The notes beneath the pieces were generated by a model. It ran no database searches and was not told where the DNA came from. It saw only the letters and a list, made by a program, of their open reading frames with translations. A stretch of DNA of 11,598 nt from NCBI GenBank assembly GCA_041402125.1, contig JAWKSY010000035.1:1-11598 (forward strand), read 5' to 3'. Positions 1 to 6,894 of the stretch are shown here, piece by piece (within the stretch, counting starts at the first letter, position 1; each line of letters begins with the position of its first letter). This stretch comes from JAWKSY01 sp041402125. GTDB lineage: Bacteria; Planctomycetota; GCA-002687715; DRQF01. A program made the position numbers and the translations under genes.

Positions 1-2
1 CG

Positions 3-536
3 CGCGGGAGCTTCGAGATCTTCGCCGAGCGCTTCGCGCGCGCCTCGGCGCGAGCGGGCAAGGAGCAGTACCTCGTGCCCTACTTCATCGCGAGCCATCC
101 CGGCTCCGAGACCGAGGACATGATCGAGCTCGCGCTCTTCCTCAAGGCCCGCGGCTACCGCCCGAGGCAGGTGCAGGACTTCATCCCGGCGCCGATGGAC
201 ATCGCGACCTGCATGTACTGGACGGGGATCGACCCGCTCACGATGCAGCCCGTCGCGACGGCGAAGCGGCTGCGCGACCGGACGGTGCAGCGCGCGCTGC
301 TCCAGTACTTCGCGCCCGAGAACTGGGCGACCGTGCGGGACGCGCTCGTGCGCGCGGGTCGGGAGGACCTGATCGGGGACGGCCCCGAGTGTCTGATTCC
401 GTCGCGACCGCCGGCGCCGCGCCGGAACGATCGGGACGACCCCTCCGCGGGCGGCGGCCGTGCCGGCTATCGACGGGCCTCCCGCGATCGGGGGCGGGGC
501 CGCGGGGCGGGGCGGGAGCACTCCGGCGGGCGATGA
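3..536 (+). CDS. YgiQ family radical SAM protein, C-terminal part (5' end outside window)
   Basis: The open frame enters from the left edge and ends at TGA 534-536, so only the C-terminal ~177 codons are present. It matches the end of the YgiQ (UPF0313) radical SAM family: a KEQYLVPYFIASHPG segment, then the SETEDMIELALFLK helix, a VQDFIPAPM segment and PENWATVRDAL near the end. The radical SAM CxxxCxxC cluster would lie upstream of the window. The biochemical role of the family is unsettled. After about residue 135 (LIP) the protein becomes a low-complexity Arg/Gly/Pro tail. Members of the family often carry basic tails, but this one runs into a repeat tract (514-621), so its last ~8 codons may be repeat-derived. 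ATG-like or GTG codons inside, such as GTG 75, are internal and not starts. The family call is firm; the exact C-terminus is less certain. Confidence 0.85.
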   Translation, partial: RGSFEIFAERFARASARAGKEQYLVPYFIASHPGSETEDMIELALFLKARGYRPRQVQDFIPAPMDIATCMYWTGIDPLTMQPVATAKRLRDRTVQRALLQYFAPENWATVRDALVRAGREDLIGDGPECLIPSRPPAPRRNDRDDPSAGGGRAGYRRASRDRGRGRGAGREHSGGR

Positions 537-621
537 GTCGGGTCCGCCGCGGGAGTGCTCAAGGGGGATGGGCCGGGTCCGTCGTGGGAGCGCTCCAGGG
601 GCGATGAGCGGGGGCCGCCGC
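514..621. repeat. Three-copy degenerate tandem repeat, ~36 bp unit
   Basis: Three successive units begin with GGGAG and share the pattern GGGAGYRCTC, a G-rich core with a GATG, then GGGTCCGYCG or a close variant. They lie at 514-550 (37 bp), 551-585 (35 bp) and 586-621 (36 bp). The first unit overlaps the last codons of the ygiQ-like gene and the others fill the start of the gap before the Ada-AlkA gene. Copy differences are mostly substitutions plus 1-2 base length changes. No function is assigned. The unit could come from slippage in GC-rich DNA. Confidence 0.7.
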
Positions 622-733
622 GATCGACGGCGGGGTCCGGTTCCGGCCAGTCTCCCGCCCGGGTCGCGCTAGGTTCGCGGGCGCCGCGTCGATCGCCGTC
701 CGCCCGCGTGGTCCGACGTCAGGCGGGAGCTCC

Positions 734-2236
734 GTGTCCGGCGAAGCCAGTCTCGATCCCGAACGCTGCTACCGCGCCGTCTGCTCGCGGGACGCCCGCT
801 TCGACGGTCGCTTCTTCACAGGCGTGCGCACGACGGGCATCTTCTGTCGCCCGATCTGCCCCGCGCCGACTCCGCGTGCTGCGCATTGCAGCTTCGGGCC
901 GAGCGCCGCGGCGGCGCAGGCCGCGGGCTTCCGGCCCTGCCTGCGCTGTCGGCCGGAGGCAGCGCCCGGCTCCCCGGCGTGGCGGGGGACGCAGGCGAGC
1001 GTCGGTCGGGCGCTGCGGCTGATCGAGCAGGGGGCGCTCGACGGGGACGGCTCGGTCGAGGCGCTCGCGGCGCGGCTCGGGATCGGGGCGCGTCATCTGC
1101 GGCGGCTCTTCGAGCGACACGTCGGTGCGACACCGCAGGCGGTGGCGCGGCTGCGGCGGGTGCTCTTCGCAAAGAAGCTGATCGACGAGACGCGACTGCC
1201 GATGACCGAGGTCGCGGCGGCGGCGGGCTTTGCGAGCCAGCGCCGCTTCAATGCCTGCCTGAGTGAGGTCTACGGTCGCCCGCCGAGCGCGCTGCGCCGC
1301 GTCGCGCGTGGCCGCACGGAGGCGAAACGGGACCAGGCGGCCGGGACCGCCGTCGTTCCGCTCGCGCTGGCGTATCGCCCGCCCTTCGACTGGGCGTGGC
1401 TGCTCGCCTTCCTGTCGGTGCGCGCGACGCCCGGCGTCGAGGCGGTCGAGGCGGGGCGCTATCTGCGCGTGACCCGGGACGAGGACGGGCTCGGCGTCGT
1501 GGTCGTCGAGCACGACGCGGCGCGGCGGCGCCTGCGGGCCCGGCTCCACCAGCCGAGGAGTCGGGCGCTCGCGCGGCGGGCCGCGGACCTGCGGCGGCTC
1601 TTCGACCTCGACGCGGATGCGAGGGAGATCGATTTCGTGCTGCGGGGCGCGGGCTGGCTGCGGGCGGACCTGCGTCGGCATCCGGGCACGCGGGTGCCGG
1701 GGGCCTGGGACGGCTTCGAGACGGCGGTGCGGGCGGTGCTCGGTCAGCAGGTCAGCGTCGCGGCGGCGACGACGCTCGCGGGACGCGTGGCGGCGCGCTG
1801 GGGCGAGGTGCTGCCCGGCGCGCACTTGATCTCGCCCGCGCTCGAGCGCGCCTTCCCGACGCCGACCTCGCTCTGCGAGGCGCCGCTCGAGTCGGTGGGG
1901 CTGCCGCGCACCCGGGCGCAGACGATCCGCTCGCTCGCATCGGCCGTGCGGGACGATCCTTCGCTGCTCGAGCCGGGCGTCGATCTCGAGGCCGACCTCG
2001 CACGCTGGCAGCGGCTTCCGGGCATCGGGCCCTGGACGGCGGCCTACGTGGCGATGCGCGTGCTGCGGCATCCCGACGCGTTGCCGGCGGGCGATCTCGC
2101 CTTGAGGAAGGGGGTCGCGCGCGACGGGGACGAGCCGCCTCCGGCCCGGGCCGTCGAGGACGCGCTCGAGGCCTGCCGGCCCTATCGCGCGTATGCGGCG
2201 ATGCGGATCTGGGCTTCGGCGGGCGAGCGGACCTAA
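734..2236 (+). CDS. Ada-AlkA fusion: AraC-type regulator/methylphosphotriester domain joined to 3-methyladenine DNA glycosylase II
   Basis: A 500-residue protein for repair of alkylated DNA. Residues ~8-75 are the Ada zinc domain, with Cys38, Cys42, Cys69 and Cys72 at the same numbers as in E. coli Ada. Cys38 would accept methyl groups from phosphotriesters. Residues ~88-185 are an AraC-type double HTH (SVEALAARLGIGARHLRRLF, then MTEVAAAAGFASQRRF). Residues ~205-310 resemble the AlkA N-terminal domain. Residues ~320-495 are the HhH-GPD glycosylase fold, with hairpin LPGIGPWTA (428-436) and catalytic Asp454 in PAGDLALRKG. There is no C-terminal O6-methylguanine methyltransferase domain. Start is GTG 734, preceded by GGGAG at 725-729; no other start gives the full Ada domain. 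The TAA overlaps the stop of the convergent gene. It probably senses methylation and activates its own gene, by analogy with Ada. Confidence 0.93.
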   Translation: MSGEASLDPERCYRAVCSRDARFDGRFFTGVRTTGIFCRPICPAPTPRAAHCSFGPSAAAAQAAGFRPCLRCRPEAAPGSPAWRGTQASVGRALRLIEQGALDGDGSVEALAARLGIGARHLRRLFERHVGATPQAVARLRRVLFAKKLIDETRLPMTEVAAAAGFASQRRFNACLSEVYGRPPSALRRVARGRTEAKRDQAAGTAVVPLALAYRPPFDWAWLLAFLSVRATPGVEAVEAGRYLRVTRDEDGLGVVVVEHDAARRRLRARLHQPRSRALARRAADLRRLFDLDADAREIDFVLRGAGWLRADLRRHPGTRVPGAWDGFETAVRAVLGQQVSVAAATTLAGRVAARWGEVLPGAHLISPALERAFPTPTSLCEAPLESVGLPRTRAQTIRSLASAVRDDPSLLEPGVDLEADLARWQRLPGIGPWTAAYVAMRVLRHPDALPAGDLALRKGVARDGDEPPPARAVEDALEACRPYRAYAAMRIWASAGERT

Positions 2237-2532
2237 CGACCGGACCCGTCGCCGAGCTCGCGGCGGAGCGCCGAGACGTGCACGATGCCGAAGAGGAAGG
2301 TCTGCCAGATCTCGCCAGCGAGCGGGCGCGGGCTGCGGCGGAGCACGCCGAGAAATACGAGACACTCGATCGCGTGAACGACCGCCAGGGCGAGGAAGAG
2401 CGTGCGTCCGAACCCGCCGGCGGCGGTCGTCTCGAGGGGCGGGAAGAAGCTCGCGGTCGCGAAGAGCCAGGTCACGCCGATGATGATCTTGCCGATCGGG
2501 TAGATGCTCTCGCTGCCGGGTCGTTCGCTCAT
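2233..2532 (-). CDS. Small integral membrane protein, DUF1145/TMEM254-like
   Basis: A 99-residue protein read from ATG 2532 with GAGGAG at 2549-2544, 11 bases upstream. Longer in-frame versions add an Arg/Pro-rich stretch unlike the rest, so this start is preferred. Three hydrophobic segments are visible: about residues 12-28 (IGKIIIGVTWLFATASFF), 38-60 (TLFLALAVVHAIECLVFLGV) and 70-82 (IWQTFLFGIVHVSAL). The pattern of a VHAIE motif in helix 2 and a FGIVH motif in helix 3 resembles the small DUF1145/TMEM254-type membrane proteins, which have no established biochemical role. It ends TAG 2235-2233, overlapping the stop of the convergent Ada-AlkA gene by four bases. It shares a ~125 bp intergenic region with the divergent methyltransferase-like gene. 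Membrane location is well supported; the family name is a judgement from motif shape. Confidence 0.7.
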   Translation of the reverse strand: MSERPGSESIYPIGKIIIGVTWLFATASFFPPLETTAAGGFGRTLFLALAVVHAIECLVFLGVLRRSPRPLAGEIWQTFLFGIVHVSALRRELGDGSGR

Positions 2533-2657
2533 GCGGGGCTTCGCTCCTCGAGGCGCGTCCGCGTGTCGGGCGCAGGGCGGGCATGATAGCCTCGGCGATC
2601 CGACGCGCCGGCTCGCTCGGGCGGGGCCAGGCGGCGCTTCGAGGACGGAGGCACGAC

Positions 2658-3362
2658 GTGCGAGGCGAGGCATGGAAGCGGGATCTCGAGGCCCACGCGG
2701 CCCGCGTGCATTCCCAGGGCGGCGAGGACGGTGTGCTGCTGCGTCTCTTCGAGCGCGTCGGCATCCGGCATCGCTACTTCGTCGAGTTCGGCGCCTGGGA
2801 CGGTCTGCACCTCTCGAATACCGCGAACCTGCGGCGGCACCACGGCTGGCGCGGCCTGCTCATGGAGGGGAGTGATCGGGCCGACGGCGAGCTCGTGCGG
2901 CGCGAACACGTCGACGCGGAGAACATCGAGGCGCTGCTCGCGCGCTACGACGTGCCCCTCGACTTCGACCTGCTCTCGATCGACATCGACGGCAACGACT
3001 ACTGGGTCTGGCGCGCCCTCGAGACCCATCGTCCGAGCGTCGTGCTCGTCGAGTACAACGTCTTCTTCCTGGCCCATCAGGCCCGCACGATCGTCTACGA
3101 CCGCGACCACGTGTGGGACAAGGAGCGCTACGGCACCTACCACGGCGCGAGCCTCGCGGCCTTCGTGAAGCTCGGCCGGCGCAAGGGCTACTCCCTCGTG
3201 TACACCGATCTCGAGGGGCCGAACGCGATCTTCCTGCGCGACGACCTCGTGCCGCGGGACGTCGAGATCCCGCCCGCCGAGGCCTGGACGCGATGGGCGT
3301 GGCCACCCGCGGATTGGATCGAGCCGGCGGTCCGGCCCGGAGGCGCGTGGGTCGACGTCTAG
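2658..3362 (+). CDS. FkbM-like SAM-dependent methyltransferase family protein
   Basis: A 234-residue protein with Rossmann methyltransferase signatures: YFVEFGAWDGLHLSNT (40-55) as the glycine-rich SAM-binding motif I, GLLMEGS (67-72) with an acidic residue at the end of strand 2, FDLLSIDIDGNDYWVW (103-118) and VVLVEYN (128-134). This order is typical of FkbM-type methyltransferases and relatives that act on sugars or secondary metabolites. The substrate cannot be told. GTG 2658 is chosen because GGAGG (2647-2651) lies six bases upstream and the conserved part starts soon after. An ATG at 2583 would add 25 Arg/Ala-rich residues with a poor ribosome site. The gene is divergent from the small membrane protein gene and convergent with the rhomboid gene. 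No glycan or secondary metabolite genes flank it. Confidence 0.72.
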   Translation: MRGEAWKRDLEAHAARVHSQGGEDGVLLRLFERVGIRHRYFVEFGAWDGLHLSNTANLRRHHGWRGLLMEGSDRADGELVRREHVDAENIEALLARYDVPLDFDLLSIDIDGNDYWVWRALETHRPSVVLVEYNVFFLAHQARTIVYDRDHVWDKERYGTYHGASLAAFVKLGRRKGYSLVYTDLEGPNAIFLRDDLVPRDVEIPPAEAWTRWAWPPADWIEPAVRPGGAWVDV

Positions 3363-3443
3363 AACGATGCCCGCACGGCCTACTACGCAGCGCGACCGAG
3401 GCGTCGACCGGCACGACGCGAGCCCACCCCGCGCACGCCGGCC

Positions 3444-4390
3444 TCAGGCGAGCGCGCGCATCCAGGCCGCGAAGATCGTTGCGACGGCGAGCACGGCCGC
3501 GCCGGCCTGCACGGCGCGACCCGGGGCTGGCCGCGCGGCGAAGGGGATCGCCAGCAGGACGCCCGCCAGCGTTCCGGCTCCGAGTCCGAAGAGATGCGCC
3601 GAGAGATCGACCTCCGGCCCGCCGGTCCCGAGCATCGCGACCAGCGCGATCCCGGCCGCGAAGGCGAGCCAGGCGCCGCGGCGGGCGGGGGCGGCGTGAT
3701 GCCTTCGCCAGGCGGCGAGCCCGGCGAGCACGCCGACCAGACCGAAGACCCCGGTCGAGGCTCCGATCGAGCCGTGGGCGGATCCGTAGTAGAGGGCGTT
3801 CGCGAGATTGCCGAGGGTGCCCGTCACGACGAAGGCGAGCAGGGCGAGTCCGATCCCGAGGCGACTGGCGAGGGCGGCGAGAAGAAGCCCCGAAGAGCGT
3901 GTTGCCGAGCACGGTGAGGCAGGTCGGCGTGCAGGGTCAGCGCCGTCACGAGCCGCCAGAGCTGACCATCGAGCACCAGCGCCGCGCGGCTGGCCCCCGC
4001 CTCGACGAGCGCCGCCGCACGCCCCGACCGTTCGAGACCGAGATGGAAGGCGGGGAGGGCGAGCGCACAGGCGTAGGCGACCGCCGTCTCGAAGCGGGTG
4101 GCCATGCGCGCGACGGGCAGGGCGCTCGCGCGGGCGCGTTCCCGCGCGACCTCCGCCCGCTCTTCGCGCCAGGCGCGCAGGATCGCCGCGGCCCGTTCGT
4201 GCTCGTCTACCGCGACGGCGATGCCGAAGCCCGCGGGCTCGTGGACGACGCGCACATCGAGTCCCTCGGCCGTCAGCACGAGCGCCCACTCCTCGGCCTC
4301 GCGCTTGCGTCGGGTCGTCGGCAGGGCGGAGCGGGTCCCGCCGCTCGGCGGCGGGACGGGCGGCTGCCGGTCTCGGGGTTCTTCGGCCAT
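3444..4390 (-). pseudogene. Rhomboid family intramembrane serine protease, disrupted by two +1 frameshifts
   Basis: Starting at ATG 4390, the first frame encodes a soluble N-terminal region (~1-95) and the first rhomboid segment, ending in LTLHADLPH (His159). Reading then needs one base removed at 3913-3914 (CC) to give VLGNTLFG, and another at 3888-3891 (GGGG) to give LLLAALASRLG. The third frame then runs to TGA 3444-3446. The restored protein is ~314 residues. It has the H-x4-H...GN element of helix 2, nucleophile Ser (codon 3758-3756) in GASTG, matching GxSxG, and catalytic His (codon 3596-3594) in SAHLFGLGAG. Family members cleave membrane proteins within the bilayer. All catalytic residues survive and each frame is family-like up to the break, so sequence error is more likely than true inactivation. 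As written, the gene cannot give an intact protease. Confidence 0.85.
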
Positions 4391-4463
4391 GCTGGATCGT
4401 CATGGTAACGTTGGCGGCGCTCCGGGCCGAAACAGGACCCGAGCCTACGCCCCGGCCGCGACG

Positions 4464-4491
4464 CGTGCGTCTCGAGGCGACCCCACGCACG
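4464..4491 (+). promoter_or_regulatory. Inverted repeat upstream of the kinase ribosome site
   Basis: CGTGCGT (4464-4470) and ACGCACG (4485-4491) form a perfect 7 bp inverted repeat with a 14-base loop. It ends four bases before the GAGGAG ribosome site (4495-4500) of the kinase gene. It could be a leader hairpin or an operator in the region shared with the divergent rhomboid gene. The short arms and GC-rich background make chance possible. Confidence 0.35.
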
Positions 4492-4504
4492 ACAGAGGAG
4501 CCCG

Positions 4505-5452
4505 ATGGCCGCGAGTTCCGGAGCGAGCCGGTCGATGATCCGGGTCGAGAAGATCGCCCTGCGCGGGCCGGGCGTCGTCATCCTGACGGGACCGTCGAGC
4601 TGTGGGAAGGGCGAGGTCGCGAACGCGCTCTGTGACCTGCTCTCGATCGACGCCCGAAGGCATCTCTCGATGGGCGCGATCCTGCGCTCGACGATCGAAC
4701 GGTCGAAGAGCGATCCCGACTTCATGCGGCTGCTCGAGGAGAAGTACGCCCTCTCCCGGGAGACCAGCATCTTCGACTGCGTCGATACGACCGACGAGCT
4801 GACGCAGAAGGTGCGCCGGCATCTACCGGGCCTCGAGCGCTTCTTCGGTCGCACGCCGAGCCGCTTCATCTCGGAGGAGCTGAGCGGGACGCCGGAGGTC
4901 AGCCAGCTCGAGTGGCTGGAGTTCTGTACGGCGCGGGGGCTCCTGATCCCGAATCGCTGGACCCAGGACCTGATCTCGGCGGAGATCGAGCGCACGCTCG
5001 CGAGCGTGGACGACGAGGGCGACAGCCCCTTCATCCTCGACGGCTATCCGCGGACCGTCGCGGCGGCCCGCCATCTGCTCTCGTTCCTGCGCTCGGTCGA
5101 GGTGCCCGTGCTGAAGGTCCTGCACCTCTCGATCAGCAAGGCGGAGATGACGGCGCGGGCCGGCAAGCGCGGTCGCTTCGACGACGACGAGGAGGCGCTG
5201 CGCAGTCGCTTCGACTTCTACGTCGAGAACGTACAGCCCTCGGTCGACTACCTGAAGACGGAGCTCGGCGGGGATCGGGTCGCGCTGATCGACGCCCATC
5301 AGCCGGCCTTCGTCCAGGTCGACGGCGAGCGGGTCTTCCATCTCCAGCGCTCGATCGAGAACGTGGTCTCGACGGCGCTCCGGGCGCTGGGGGTGCCGCG
5401 CGTGATCGTGCGCGATCTGCTCGAGCGCCGACGCGAGGAGCGCGCCGAGTGA
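4505..5452 (+). CDS. Adenylate-kinase-like nucleoside monophosphate kinase with an enlarged NMP-binding region
   Basis: A 315-residue P-loop protein. GPSSCGKGE (29-37) is the Walker A motif. HLSMGAILR (53-61) matches the STGDLLR element of adenylate kinase, with Arg61 as the substrate-binding Arg. FILDGYPRT (176-184) matches the FLLDGFPRT motif. GRFDDDEEALRSRFDFY (223-239) matches the conserved DD-x-E-x-R-x-R-x-x-Y stretch after a short lid. This supports phosphoryl transfer from ATP to a nucleotide-like acceptor. Residues ~62-145 separate the two NMP-binding elements by about 85 residues, far more than the ~25-30 usual in adenylate kinase, so the acceptor may differ. A C-terminal extension (~240-315) includes VALIDAHQPAF. 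GAGGAG lies four bases before ATG 4505. It overlaps the next gene by GTGA. Kinase fold is confident; the substrate is unknown and this is probably not the housekeeping adk. Confidence 0.8.
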   Translation: MAASSGASRSMIRVEKIALRGPGVVILTGPSSCGKGEVANALCDLLSIDARRHLSMGAILRSTIERSKSDPDFMRLLEEKYALSRETSIFDCVDTTDELTQKVRRHLPGLERFFGRTPSRFISEELSGTPEVSQLEWLEFCTARGLLIPNRWTQDLISAEIERTLASVDDEGDSPFILDGYPRTVAAARHLLSFLRSVEVPVLKVLHLSISKAEMTARAGKRGRFDDDEEALRSRFDFYVENVQPSVDYLKTELGGDRVALIDAHQPAFVQVDGERVFHLQRSIENVVSTALRALGVPRVIVRDLLERRREERAE

Positions 5453-6096
5453 GCATGGGGCCGTCGGGCCCGGCGGGCGTGGTCTCGGCCGCGCTGCCCG
5501 TTCCCGAGAGCGACGATCTGGGTCGCTACCTCGAGGACACGATCACGATCGATTGGCAGACCCCTTCCGTGAGCGAGCTGGCGGGTCGACTCGTCGCGGG
5601 CATCGAGGATCCCGAGGAGCGGGTTCGCCGCCTCTTCGCCTTCGTCCGGGACGAGGTCGACCACGCCCTCGACGTCGAGACCGAGGTGCTCACCTGTCGC
5701 GCGAGCGAGGTCCTCCGGGAGCGGGTCGGGCTCTGCTATGCGAAGAGTCATCTGCTCGCGGCGATGCTGCGCTACGCGGGCTTCCCGACCGGCTTCTGCT
5801 ATGTGCGCCTGGCTTCGGACGAGGCGCCGGACCGATTCGTGCTGCACGCATTCAACGCCGTCTACTGGAAGCCCGTCGACGACTGGATCTTCCTCGACGC
5901 GCGCGGGGGGCGCGCGGGCGCCGCGATCGGGTGTCGCTTCCGGGGCCCCTTCGAGCTCCTGGCCTGGCCCGACGCCGATCGCGGCGAGGCCTTCCTGCCG
6001 ACGATCCATCGCCGCCCCGCCCGGCGGATCGTCGACCTCCTGGAGCGGGCCCCCGACCTGGCCAGCGTGAGGCGGCACCTGCCCGACTCGATCTGA
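5449..6096 (+). CDS. Transglutaminase-like cysteine enzyme
   Basis: A 215-residue protein of the transglutaminase-like superfamily. The catalytic triad is visible: Cys96 in RVGLCYAKSH, His133 in FVLHAFNAVYW and Asp150 in DWIFLDARG, in the usual order and spacing. The helix before Cys96 (EERVRRLFAFVRDEVDHAL) matches the family's standard lead-in. Such bacterial proteins are mostly peptidases or amide-forming enzymes acting on protein or peptide substrates. No signal peptide or membrane segment is seen, so a cytoplasmic site is likely. GTG 5449 is preferred because GAGGAG (5435-5440) lies eight bases upstream and the codon overlaps the kinase stop as GTGA. ATG 5455, two codons on, is the alternative. 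The overlap implies translational coupling, hence a shared process with the kinase. The specific substrate is unknown. Confidence 0.85.
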   Translation: MSMGPSGPAGVVSAALPVPESDDLGRYLEDTITIDWQTPSVSELAGRLVAGIEDPEERVRRLFAFVRDEVDHALDVETEVLTCRASEVLRERVGLCYAKSHLLAAMLRYAGFPTGFCYVRLASDEAPDRFVLHAFNAVYWKPVDDWIFLDARGGRAGAAIGCRFRGPFELLAWPDADRGEAFLPTIHRRPARRIVDLLERAPDLASVRRHLPDSI

Positions 6097-6114
6097 GCCG
6101 GGGCGCCCGCGGGA

Positions 6115-6166
6115 CCGCCGATCTTCCGGGCGGTGCGGACGGTCCGAATCGAGGTACGATCGGCGG
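6115..6166. promoter_or_regulatory. Nested dyad upstream of the TetR gene, probable operator
   Basis: A perfect 9 bp inverted repeat has arms CCGCCGATC (6115-6123) and GATCGGCGG (6158-6166). At almost the same centre (6140.5 versus 6141) lies a second palindrome, CGGAC-G-GTCCG (6136-6146). The right arm ends three bases before the TetR start codon and covers its ribosome site region, and TACGAT (6155-6160) could serve as a -10. Binding there would block expression of the regulator, as in autoregulated TetR genes. It could instead be a terminator for the transglutaminase-like gene, but no T-run follows. Confidence 0.55.
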
Positions 6167-6169
6167 GTC

Positions 6170-6894
6170 ATGAAGCAGTCCGACCGTAGGCGCACGAGTC
6201 GCGAGCGCATCCTGGAGGCCGCCCGGGAGGTCTTCTTCCGCGAGGACTTCACGGGCGCGAACCTCGACGAGGTCGCCGAGAAGGCGGGCCTCTCGAAGGG
6301 CTCGATCTACCGCTACTTCACGAACAAGGCCGGGCTCTACCTGCGCGTGCTCGGCGAGGCGGGCCACGAGTACGAGCGCCGTCTTCGCGAGCTGGTCGAG
6401 CACAACGAGCCCGAGCACACGGTCGACCGCGTCCTCGACATCGCCCGCTTCCATCTCCATTTCTGGCTCGAGCACCCGGACCACCACCGCATCTTCTGGG
6501 CGGTCGACAACGAGCAGGTGATCGGCGAGCTGCCGCGCGAGATGCTCGACAAGATCGAGAACGTCTGGAAGCGCAACGTCGGGCTCGTGCATGCCGTGAT
6601 CGAGGAAGGCGTCCGGCGTGGCGAGCTGATGCCCTGCGACGCCTGGACCCTCGCCCATACGCTCTATCTCTTCGAGTCGACGCTGATCGATCAGGACCAG
6701 ACCCGCATCCGACGCCGCGTGCGCAAGCAGGGACTCGAGGAGTCCTGCCTCTACATCGTGGGGACGCTGATGCGCGGCGTGATGGTCCAGGGAGCGGGCA
6801 GCCAAGGCCGACTTCACGGTCTTTCCGACGGTCGAGGTCGACGAGGCGGAGGCTCGCCCCGCCGATTGCGGCGAGGGCCGAGGGACGTCGTTAG
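6170..6894 (+). CDS. TetR/AcrR family transcriptional regulator (C-terminus frameshifted)
   Basis: The N-terminus is a standard TetR DNA-binding domain: RERILEAAREVFF (11-23), then the helix-turn-helix at ~29-52 including LDEVAEKAGLSKGSIYRYF. The ligand-binding domain follows to about residue 207 (GTLMRGVMVQ). As written, the frame continues to 7327 and gives 385 residues, but residues after ~207 are antisense to the LLM gene and not TetR-like. Dropping one G at 6791-6793 (GGG) continues as ERAAKADFTVFPTVEVDEAE. A further lost base near 6857-6861 (CCCC) would end the gene at TAG 6892-6894, overlapping the stop of the convergent LLM gene. Restored length is ~240 residues, slightly above the usual ~200. 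It may control the neighbouring LLM/VOC genes or itself through the dyad at 6115-6166. The ligand is unknown. Confidence 0.85.

Noticed and set aside
1396..2586. 396-codon plus-strand frame inside and past the Ada-AlkA gene
   Set aside because: Gly/Ala/Arg-rich shadow in another frame; the Ada-AlkA frame has clear catalytic motifs.
2583..2657. ATG 2583 as start of the FkbM-like gene
   Set aside because: It adds 25 low-complexity basic residues and lacks a ribosome site; GTG 2658 has GGAGG six bases upstream.
719..2764. 681-codon open frame on the minus strand
   Set aside because: It runs antisense through the whole Ada-AlkA gene and beyond, is Arg/Pro-rich with no family motif, and arises because GC-rich codons leave few stops on the opposite strand.
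3363..3443. Terminator between the convergent FkbM-like and rhomboid genes
   Set aside because: No stable stem followed by a T-run could be found in the 81 bases.
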